Shown here piece by piece: positions 34,828 to 42,664 of a stretch of 64,000 nt of DNA. Source of the stretch: Sphaerosporella brunnea (taxonomy: Eukaryota > Ascomycota > Pezizomycetes > Pezizales > Pyronemataceae); the NCBI GenBank assembly GCA_008704415.1, contig VXIS01000143.1:45100-109099 (forward strand), written 5' to 3'. The notes beneath the pieces are model-generated. The model had not been told where the DNA came from. It did no database searches and saw only the letters and a list, made by a program, of their open reading frames with translations. Numbering within the stretch: the first letter of the stretch is position 1; each line of letters opens with the position of its first letter. A program made the position numbers and the translations under genes.

Positions 34828-35164
34828 TACTCCGTAGCAGTTAAACTGGCAAAATCACTATGACGGGATGAAAAAAAAAACAGCGACTTCGTGATATTTG
34901 CGGTTCACTCGATATCCTGACACCGTACTGTATTCAAGGTATTTGGGGACAACCTGCGCACTCCACAGTCGGGATCGAATGTTTCTCCTCGCTTGCGTAG
35001 CTGATACGTTCGAGACTGTAAGATTCCTAAGGTTTCGCCCAAAACTACCGCGGTCTAGGCGTGTATAAAAGCTTCTTTGCGGTCGATGGGCGCTGCGATG
35101 AGAACCCGGACCGCCAAAAGGGTTCTGGAGACCATTAAAAAAAAATATATATATATATAAAAAA

Positions 35165-35598
35165 TCGAGCAAAGGTCTACAATGCCCGTCTGGCGCTTAT
35201 TATGTTTTATAATGCCCGACCGGTTTTAAATACCCGCACCACAACAAAATAACGTGCGAAGAAAACAATAACGCGTTAAAAAAAAAAAAAAAAAAAAAAG
35301 AGGCCGCGATGTCACGGCACCCAGAACGTGAATGAGTACAAAATAAAGAAAACCAAAGACCAAAGAAATTTAAAGGCCGCGAGGGACCGCTTTGCAGTTG
35401 TGCACATTGCGGCCTTCCCCTCTGCAGCGAGAACACCGTTGAACCCGGTCCGGGACAATCCAGAGCACCAATAAAAGCAGCGCGGCGTGCACGCTGTTCC
35501 CCTGCTGTAAGGCGTGCCGTTGGGAGACGGCCTCGCGGCGACGGCACAGAGATGCGGACATAATAAGCGCCAGACGGGCATTGTAGACCTTTGCTCGA
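35165..35598. mobile_element. TIR element with ~40-bp inverted ends, 434 bp, in A-rich target
   Basis: TCGAGCAAAGGTCTACAATG, followed by cccgtctggcgcttattatg, appears at the left and inverted at the right. Outside both ends lie A6 stretches that could be a 6-bp duplication, so this looks different from the TA-target elements nearby. A23 at about 35,278-35,299 is internal. No transposase. Confidence 0.72.
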
Positions 35599-36254
35599 AA
35601 AAAATCTGGGTCGGCGGATGGGGATCTGGGCGTCATGCCAGCGCGCAGCACTAGGACCTATAAAGAGGATGGCGATGCATGCCTTTGTTTCGACAGGTTA
35701 CGCGACGGGTCTTTGGGGGGGGGGCGACGACGTCCAGAAAAACTCAAAACATAGCTTTCTCGTGACATTTTTAAATGAGGATCACTCGTTCTCTTTAGTT
35801 TTGCTATCCCTTGGACGGGCGAAACAGGGGTTGATCTCTCCTATGCAGTAGTCTATTGATCTAACCGTACAAGGCAAGAAAAGAGTCTATTGATCTAACT
35901 GTACATGGCAAGAAAATACCAGCAAATCCCCTCGCGCCATTAAAAGACAGAATGCGGCGGCAGCCTCCCCAGGCTGGTAGGTACTGTGCCTTAAGCCGAC
36001 GGCAGCCTCCCCAGGCATGCCGCCGGCCGTCTCTAAAGGCTGGCACAAGTACCCAATGCCGGAGATTCATGTCTAGTAAGGCGCGAAGACCAAGGTGGAG
36101 AAGAGCGCTTGAACCAGAAGACCGTCATTTCCTACATCGTACTGGTTAGCGAAGGTACGCTAAGCCCAAGCGCAGACACGACGAACACACAAGCTGTCAG
36201 ATTCTTGGGGGGCTGTCAATGGATCGCCCACCAACACTGGGTAGGTAGGTAGAC

Positions 36255-36809
36255 TCAAGGTCGGTATCGGCGCTTGTCAATACCCCAAAATTCCCCCAGG
36301 AAACATTCCCCCAGCCTATCGCTGCATCGTTCCCATCGACTGTGGTGATGTGCGGTCCAAGGAGTCAAGGCGTGGTCTTTGTTCCACCACTGATGGAACT
36401 GCAGGTTGAAGCGGCAGTCTGCAAAAAAACAAAAAAGTGGTTAGCCGACCGGTCGGGGATAGACGCTGTGGAGACAGAAGGTAAGAACACTTTGCAATTG
36501 ACTTTGAAGCGCACGCCGGCGGGTTTTCTCGTCCTCGAGAGCAGCTTTCAGCTCTGCGATGGTACGATCTTGCTCCTCGATGACCCATGTAGCAAGCTTG
36601 GCAAGTTGGCGGACGTCGGCAAGTTGCTCACGGACGTTGGCAAGCTCGGCGCGGAGCATGGCGTTTTCGTCGTCGTTGACATTCGTGGTATCGTCGGTTC
36701 CATCGCCTTCGACAGGAGGTGCTGACAGAACGGGGCTTGGACGCCTCAGAGGGTTTTGTCGACGCTGCAAGCGTTCTTGCTTTGTGGGTCTTATTCTTTG
36801 CGGCGGCAT
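36255..36809 (-). CDS. Hypothetical coiled-coil ORF carried inside the 2.2-kb element
   Basis: Tentative model: complement(join(36255..36418, 36491..36809)), 160 aa. Exon 1 has a basic N-terminus (PQRIRPTKQERLQRRQNPLR) and a heptad-rich helix (MLRAELANVREQLADVRQL, then LATWVIEEQDRTIAELKAAL, EDEKTRRRALQSQLQ). A good intron (donor GTGTTC, polypyrimidine tract TTTTTTTGCAG) joins it in phase to a second exon that stays open for 54 codons (RFNLQFHQWWNKDHALTPW...). I do not recognise the family. The basic-plus-coiled-coil design recalls bZIP-like proteins, but no bZIP signature (N-x7-R/K) was identified. Without the intron the ORF would stop at 36,441. It could be a captured host gene, an accessory transposon gene, or chance. 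Confidence 0.4.
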
Positions 36810-37439
36810 TGCGGAACTCAAGTGGCTGTTGCTGTGTGAGTAGGGGCGACCTCTGGCTTATATGTAAGTCAACACACCATCAACATAGGCGGCGACAGAG
36901 CAGTACGGACGAATGTGCCACCGGAGCAGATTTCGAAGCAGAGCAGCTGAAGTGAGACAGAGCAGCCACGTAGGTGGAGTAGTAGGAGCCCAGACAGAGT
37001 TAGGTTGATGCTGACGTGTAGGTGAAAGGTGCGGTGCGGCTGAAGGTGCGGCTGCTAGTGCGGCTCGGCCCGGACTGAGCTGCTAAAAGGAGTTTAATGG
37101 CTTCGGTTGACCAACCCCCGCAGTGACTAGACGTCCTCAACAGCATGAATAGATACGTAACGGCATGAATTCGTCAACAGAGCTGAAGATAACGTTCGTA
37201 TCTGCACTGAATCGACCGATGGAGGCCGCCTGCTTTACCTACGTGGCTGTTCCAGCTGCTCCAACGCCGCATACGCTCCCAGTCGGCATATCCAGCAGCT
37301 CCCAGTCGGCATATCCGTCAGCTCCTAGGCCGAATACGCCCCCATAACTGCTCCAACGCCGTATACGCTCCCAAAGCAGCTCTCAGGCCGTATACTAGGC
37401 CGTATACACTCCCATATACGCTCCCATAGCTGCTCCTAG

Positions 37440-37755
37440 GCTGACAATCCGTCAGCTCTCAGTCGGCTCTTACGAGGCCTATCCGACAGCTCCCAGTCGG
37501 CTCTTACGAGGCCTATCCGACAGCTCCCAGTCGGCTCTTAGTCGGCCTATCCGTCAGCTCCCAGTCGGCTCTTAGTCGGCCTATCCGTCAGCTCCCAGTC
37601 GGCTCTTAGTCGGCCTATCCGTCAGCTCCCAGTCGGCTCTTAGTCGGCCTATCCGTCAGCTCCCAGTCGGCTCTTAGTCGGCCTATCCGTCAGCTCCCAG
37701 TCGGCTCTTAGTCGGCCTATCCGTCAGCTCCCAGTCGGCTCTTAGTCGGCATATC
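37440..37755. repeat. 34-bp tandem array, about 9 copies
   Basis: The unit ccgtcagctcccagtcggct + cttagtcggcctat repeats with almost no variation between 37,520 and 37,755; earlier copies (37,440-37,520) differ slightly (cttacgaggcctatccgaca). Related shorter words (ccgtatacgctccca, agctcccagtcgg) flank it from 37,250 to 37,810. The array lies subterminally within the 2.2-kb element. Confidence 0.92.
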
Positions 37756-37993
37756 CGTCAGCTCCAACGCCGCATACGCTCCCAGAGCAGCTCCTAGGCC
37801 GTATACGCTCTCATAAGTCTGAGGGTGAGGGTGAGGGTTCTAGTACGTGCTTTTCTCGATGGCATAATTAGGACGTGTACAGTTAGATAAATAGGCTATT
37901 TTCTTGCTATGTACGGTTAGATCAATAGACTACTGCATCGGGGAGATTAACCCCGGTTTCGCCCGTCCATGGGATAATCTTCTTAGACCACTA

Positions 37994-38116
37994 GAGGCGT
38001 GCAGACACCGGTGACGATCACACACCGGTGACGGACCACCAAAAGGATGGGGGCTTATGTAACAATGCAAGCCTCAAGAAAGTTTGCGGTTGCAACGTAC
38101 TAAAATCCGTCCGGTC
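37994..38116. mobile_element. MITE copy (short version), TA flanks
   Basis: Starts GAGGCGTGCAGACACCGGTG and is about 90% identical, over ~110 bp, to the minus strand of the element at 39,596-39,739. Its right terminal repeat has lost ~11 bp (ccgtccggtc instead of ccgtcaccggtgtctgcacgcctc). TA at 37,992-37,993 and 38,117-38,118. Confidence 0.75.
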
Positions 38117-38279
38117 TACAGATGTGGTGGCGGACAACCAGCCCACCTCACCAAAAAACAGCTCCAACATGTTGACCCTGGACATCGCGACCACAACAAA
38201 GAAAGCGGGGAAAATGGCTCCATAGATTTGTAGAGAAGCATCTTGCCTAACAGTTTGCGACGTCGAAAATAAATTATAC

Positions 38280-38894
38280 CATCTGGCTGTGACAGAGATA
38301 GCATTTGAAATTTTGCGGAGCGAGCCCAAATGAACCCTCGAGTGAGATTACATGTACATTCACCTCTGGACGCTTCTCTGTACTCACCGCTGCCGCCATC
38401 ACCTTTGGAGCCCACACTCCTTTAGTTATTTTCCGTAAAAGAACTCCGGAGGAGCGGAAACACAAGCGAGACAGTTTGGGTGTGGATTCGACGCAATACA
38501 TTGAGGAATTCGTCGAACCATACCTGGTGCCATTCATCTACAGTCTTCCTGGTGGTCCTGAGGACCATCCAACTATTGAGGATGGTGCCAGGATACATAC
38601 GTGTCCAAGCAGACCCAGCAGGCTGGTGAGGCATACAGTCTCACTCGTCTTGAGTGGCCTCCAAGCTCCCCTGACCTCAACCCTATCGAGAATGTCTGGC
38701 CGCTCCTTGACGCCAAGATTGATTTGAAGATGACCAACCCCTCTACTCGCACCCACACTGAAGGGGAGTTCATAGAGCTAGCACAGCGGTCGTGGGAGGA
38801 GCTTGATTGGGACAAGGTGGACGGTATCATAGATAGTATGGCTAACCGGGTAAAAGCCGTATTGGAGGCGAAGGGAGGGCCTACAAAGTATTGA
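38280..38894 (+). pseudogene. Tc1/mariner-type transposase relic (DDE_3)
   Basis: Two overlapping frames read as one transposase C-terminal half: LTAAAITFGAHTPLVIFRKR, YIEEFVEPYLVPFIYSLPGG, EDGARIHT (second catalytic Asp), then after a frameshift near 38,600 SKQTQQAGEAYSLTRLEWPP and SSPDLNPIENVWPLLDAK (third catalytic Asp), ending KAKGG-like at 38,894. The SPDLNPIENVW motif is diagnostic of the Tc1/mariner superfamily. The N-terminal DNA-binding part and the first Asp were not found upstream, so the gene is dead. Confidence 0.85.
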
Positions 38895-39216
38895 GCGCTT
38901 GTAAATGAACCCCGCCATCACGTCGCTGGGTGTTTTTTTTTTTCCCTCGGCGTTCTGGTGTTCTGGCGTTGGTTGTTTTCTCGTTGTAAGGCATCGGTAA
39001 CCGGGCGCATCTCGTCACCCAAGTTCCCCGACTGCACTCAGCATCTAAGCACATTATATCACTCGAAGTGGCCGTATTAGGCAGCTTTTCGCTAAAGTTC
39101 GGTGAGGTGGCTTGACGCGAGTGACGATCTGTGAGTAAATTTTCGCGCGATAGCACCTCGAGTTCCAGCGCCCCTCCGGAGCGTCGCCGGCCACCACAAC
39201 ATGATAAATTAACTAT

Positions 39217-39468
39217 CTACAACTCTTCGTGATATGCACGTGCACAGAAGTCCTTACACAGAAAAACATTACCGGTAGAACAACCATATGCCGTCTGTCT
39301 CTTCTTGCCCGGCTTGAGCGTTTTCGCCAACACTCGTTGAACTTCAAGTAGATGCTTCTGCTTTACGCAAAAGCGACAGAAGACGCAGTAGTTGCTTGTC
39401 CTGGCCGATTTAATGGCGGCCAGGCGATTTTCGAAGAGGTGACAGTTCAAACTTCTTCGACACATCAT
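39217..39468 (-). CDS. Short Cys-rich ORF with piggyBac-like zinc ribbon, 83 aa
   Basis: The protein contains NYCVFCRFCVKQ, then about 30 basic residues, then AYGCSTGNVFLCKDFCARAY and a following His. The order CxxC ... C ... LC..(D)C...YH matches the C-terminal Cys-rich domain of the piggyBac transposase at 57.4 kb (CAVCRCDF ... CSGCNPPIALCKSEACFSRW) and the larger protein at 41.4 kb. No catalytic DDE domain is nearby in frame. It could be the last exon of a decayed transposase or a small independent gene. Confidence 0.45.
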   Translation of the reverse strand: MMCRRSLNCHLFENRLAAIKSARTSNYCVFCRFCVKQKHLLEVQRVLAKTLKPGKKRQTAYGCSTGNVFLCKDFCARAYHEEL

Positions 39469-39595
39469 TTCACGTTCTCTGGCGGCAACAGATAGCTAGA
39501 AACGTGGGCTCCCAGGCATCTACACTACCAATTAGCCTATAAGATCGCCTTGATAGATGGGGAATACTCGCCTTTGGCTGTTTTGTGAGTTTGTA

Positions 39596-39739
39596 GAGGC
39601 GTGCAGACACCGGTGACGGATTTTAGTACGTTACAACCGCAAACTTCCTTGAGGCTCTTCGGTTGCATTGTTACATAAGCCCCCATCCTTTTGGTGGTCC
39701 GTCACCGGTGTGTGATCGTCACCGGTGTCTGCACGCCTC
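39596..39739. mobile_element. MITE, 144 bp, perfect-looking terminal repeats, TA flanks
   Basis: GAGGCGTGCAGACACCGGTG at the left is mirrored at the right, with TA at 39,594-39,595 and 39,740-39,741. A second inner copy of the caccggtgac motif lies near the right end. Full-length relative of the copy at 37,994-38,116, in opposite orientation. Confidence 0.9.
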
Positions 39740-39741
39740 TA

Positions 39742-39952
39742 CTATCGCGTGGCCCCCAATGTCGTTTTCTCCCCAGTGTCGCGCTGAAAAGTACGCTGGC
39801 TGGCTGAGAAATACGCGGGCAGCTTTGGCGGGGACCTCGCGTAGCAACCACCACTCAGAAACGTTGCCCGTTGCCATGCGTATTTCTGAGCCAGCCGGCG
39901 TACTTTTCAGCGCGACATTGGGGAAAAAACGACATTGGGGGCCACGCGATAG
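39742..39952. mobile_element. MITE, 211 bp, ~70-bp terminal repeats, abutting another MITE
   Basis: Left arm CTATCGCGTGGCCCCCAATG, tcgttttctccccagtgtcgcgctgaaaagtac is mirrored at the right end. TA at 39,740-39,741 (shared with the element before it) and 39,953-39,954. Different family from its neighbour. Confidence 0.9.
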
Positions 39953-40109
39953 TAGCTGTGATTGGGAGAGAGTGCGAGCTTTGAAGCTTCGCTTTGGAGC
40001 TTCGGAGAGCTTCGGAGAGCTTCGTTGTCGCCCACCCTCCATGAGAAAAAAAAAACTGACTAGCGCTCGGCTATCGCCACTAAAAGTTAATGGGTCACCT
40101 AGAGTGAAC

Positions 40110-40530
40110 AGAGCCGAGATGGTGGGTGCACGGGTGGAAGAAGCTGGTATGCTCTCCGTTTATTCGTATGACCGGCGCCCTTTTACAATTTTCGCCTCCT
40201 TGTCGTTGAAGGCAAGCCGCTGCGCTTTCGGAACTTGAAGCCTCGCGCTTTGCTCGTCAAATGACAGGCGACGGGGACCAGGTTTAATGCCCGGCTTCAT
40301 CTTTGGCAGGCGAGTGGCGGGGAGTGGCGTCGCGAGGTTGAAGTGCCATTTTTTACCCCCGGCTTACGGTCACAACTACTTGTGCTACGAGGGAAATATT
40401 GACTTTCACGCCGTCATTAGAGAGTTTGCGATTTGCGTCTAGACGCAAAAATCAGGCGGTGACCCGAAGTCTGGATGCAAATCGCAAACTCTCTATTTCC
40501 CTCGTTCGCGAGAAAATATGGTGCGGCACC
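40110..40530. repeat. Second copy of the 6.2-kb repeat family, truncated
   Basis: About 80% similar to 6,316-6,660 (shared landmarks atgaccggcgcccttttaca, ggcgtcgcgaggttgaagtg). The left terminal repeat is missing; the right end tcgcgagaaaatatgg is present. It is interrupted by the 74-bp fold-back at 40,420-40,493. Confidence 0.8.
40420..40493. mobile_element. Very small fold-back element, 74 bp, TA flanks, nested
   Basis: gagagtttgcgatttgc at the left and gcaaatcgcaaactctc at the right are perfect inverted copies, with TA at 40,418-40,419 and 40,494-40,495. A second, outer inverted pair (acgagggaaata ... tatttccctcgt) brackets it, so the inserted unit may be larger (about 40,387-40,506). 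It interrupts the repeat copy above. Confidence 0.65.
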
Positions 40531-41234
40531 TATTCTCATGTATTCCGCGGAAGTCAATCTTCTCTAGCAAAGAGAAGTGAAGGAGCTGCAAAAGTTGTAA
40601 AGAAGTCAGGTTAACCGGTGATTAAAAGTGTAAGGCAGTCTGAGGGGATCCGGCAGTATTAGCGGCGCATCGTCATTTTTGCAGTTTTGTCGGTGGAGGA
40701 ATGGGATCGGCGCCGGCCCACCATCTCGGCTCTGTTCACCCCCAGCACATGTGATTGATTGCCAGTGGTTGTCATTAACCTCCGTTCGCACGTCCGTGAT
40801 CCCGTTCGTTGCCCAATCGGTTTGCGAAAGCTTATTGAAAACCCCTCATGGTGTCGTCACGACTGGTCATAAAGCGGTTCATCCACAGCCTTGACGCGCA
40901 CGACGTCCAAAACCACAGACTCGCTGTACGCCCGGGCGAGGCCAGTGACTTTGAGCTCATGGCGCATCCCAGGAAAACTTACATACCGCATCTACTCGTC
41001 AATAAGGAAGAGAGATAACGTTGCGGCGCAGTGACTTCGCCACGGTCCCGGGTGCATTGGCCACGGTGGCTCGGTGACTGTGCCACAACCTTCCGGTGCC
41101 ACATGGCCCACATGCATGCTGTTTCGCACTTTTGTTTTATTGTCCCACACCGCTTCGTCGAGAAGGTGTAGATCTTTAGGAGCATCGTAGCAGCAGCAAA
41201 ATGTTCGCTGAATATCACTCGGCCTCGCCAACGA

Positions 41235-41352
41235 GGACCCATACAAAACGAGTTGAATTTCTCAAAACCAACTATGAAAACGAGAGAAAGCATGGACCCA
41301 TACAAAACGAGTTGAATTTCTCAAAACCAACCATGAAAACGAGAGAAAGCAT
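41235..41352. repeat. 59-bp tandem duplication
   Basis: Two head-to-tail copies starting ggacccatacaaaacgagtt, differing at very few positions, immediately downstream of the zinc-ribbon gene (which is on the minus strand). Confidence 0.9.
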
Positions 41353-41379
41353 GAACGAACACACCGCGACCAGCGCATC

Positions 41380-42342
41380 TTACAGCGTATGCCACAAACC
41401 GAAACAATCAACTTTGCATAATGCAACTTTTTTCCCATTGATGCTGCAACAGCTACAAGCATACGAACTTCTCGGACCACCTTTGCTTTTCGGCAGCGGT
41501 TTCCACGTTTGCCGTTCCCAGAAGATCGTTGCTTCTGCCGACTGCGGATGACTCTGCGCTTGATGCTTCAGATATCGGCAAAGCAGGCAGTAATCGCTCG
41601 ATATTCTGACCATGTTGTGGCCCAAATCGATATCCTTCTCAGCCGCCCCCGTCAGTAAAGCCATTGCATTGATTGATTGACACTGGAGCCGTGGATTGAA
41701 GACTGGAGAGCCGACCTTGCGACAAGCTGGCAATACGAAGTTCTTGCTCATGTACCTCCGTTTCCTGCGGGGGCTGTTGTTGTCAAGGGGCTGGGTGCCG
41801 CTGGTAGAAGTGCCATTTTCCTCGTGGACGTAACCAGGACCTGGTGTTTCGGCGCTTGAAACCTCTTGCGAATGCAATGTGACGCTTGGAACCTCTTGCG
41901 AATGCAATGTGACGCTTGAAACCTCTTGGGAATACAATGTGGCTCGGTGCGTAGGGTCTGGAGCTTGAGCCGTTGAACTTTCCACTGGGTTCAGGGTCGC
42001 TAAAGATCCAAAAGCCAATTGTGGTTCGATTTGCAGAGGTGAAAGTGCATTGGAAACGGTATCGAAGTTTGAGTAGGCATCGGGTGAGCTTATGTGGAGG
42101 GATGCGGACTCGAAGGGCTGATTTGCGTCTGGCCCGCTTGAAGGATCCCAATGCTGGGACTGTGGAAAGCAAGAAGGGGTAGAAAGTAGGTTGGGTAAGA
42201 AGAGATCAGTGGGTGCACATGAACTCTCAAGCTTGGAGCCCTCGTAATGAGCCGTGGGATCTTCATCTCGCAAGATCAGATCCCTGGATTCATCGCACTG
42301 GTCCAACCTGAAGCTGATCATGTTGTTGATTGTTCCCTCCAT
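41380..42342 (-). CDS. Disordered protein with piggyBac-style C-terminal zinc ribbon, 320 aa
   Basis: Single open frame from ATG 42,342 (MEGTINNMISFRLDQC). The first ~190 residues are Ser/Pro/Thr/Glu rich without a fold, with three tandem repeats of the type TLHSQEVSSV (DNA about 41,860-41,935). A basic patch follows (SPRRKRRYMSKNF), a likely nuclear signal. The C-terminus has SDYCLLCRYLKH, a long spacer, then SSYACSCCSINGKKVALCKV and DCFGLWHTL: CxxC, CxxC and LC...CF..WH. That is the spacing of the Cys-rich domain closing the piggyBac transposase at 57.4 kb (ALCKSEACFSRWHN). No DDE residues are present. I do not know a described family. The ORF is intact, so it may be a domesticated DNA-binding fragment; alternatively it is an independent zinc finger that resembles it. 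Confidence 0.6.
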   Translation of the reverse strand: MEGTINNMISFRLDQCDESRDLILRDEDPTAHYEGSKLESSCAPTDLFLPNLLSTPSCFPQSQHWDPSSGPDANQPFESASLHISSPDAYSNFDTVSNALSPLQIEPQLAFGSLATLNPVESSTAQAPDPTHRATLYSQEVSSVTLHSQEVPSVTLHSQEVSSAETPGPGYVHEENGTSTSGTQPLDNNSPRRKRRYMSKNFVLPACRKVGSPVFNPRLQCQSINAMALLTGAAEKDIDLGHNMVRISSDYCLLCRYLKHQAQSHPQSAEATIFWERQTWKPLPKSKGGPRSSYACSCCSINGKKVALCKVDCFGLWHTL

Positions 42343-42664
42343 GGTGCCAAGTTGCTTGATGCTACAATCCTCTGATGAGCTTTTTAAGTATTCCCTCGTC
42401 CACTTCAACTTCCCGTGTTCCGACCAATCAACATTTCGTCACTCCTTGGAAAATTACTCCGCCCCGCACCAAATAACCTTCGATGGCAAGCGCCGATCTG
42501 TATCCCATTTCCCTCTATGTCATTGAACGTGAGGATCTGACTATAAATGCCAAATCATGATAAGCATGTGCCAGAAGAATGAGTGAATGAGAAAAGAAAA
42601 GGTATCTGAAACGCCAGAGAATTCTCAAAGCAGAAACAAACAAGTACAAGAAAAACCGTAGAAT

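Larger units (their letters stand above)
35808..37973. mobile_element. 2.2-kb non-autonomous element with ends of the resident piggyBac type
   Basis: The left end reads CCCTTGGACGGGCGAAACAG, then gggttgatctctcctatgcagtagtctattgatctaaccgtac. The right end is the inverted version (stopping at ...gtccatggg, 37,973). The same ~65-bp end, plus a further ~80 bp (cgtcctaattatgccatcgagaaaagca), also closes the piggyBac at 57,276-57,400. The element therefore shares terminal sequence with a transposase-bearing element in the same window but has no transposase. It carries one spliced ORF (36,255-36,809) and a 34-bp tandem array near its right end. A TTAA target duplication is not visible. Confidence 0.75.

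Noticed and set aside
37440..37755. CRISPR-like array (34-bp regular units)
   Set aside because: The units are contiguous, with no unique spacers, in a eukaryotic context inside a transposon; it is a minisatellite.
35808..37973. TTAA target duplication for the piggyBac-like element
   Set aside because: The flanks read ...tttgctat and ataatctt...; no TTAA is present at either border, so I do not claim one.
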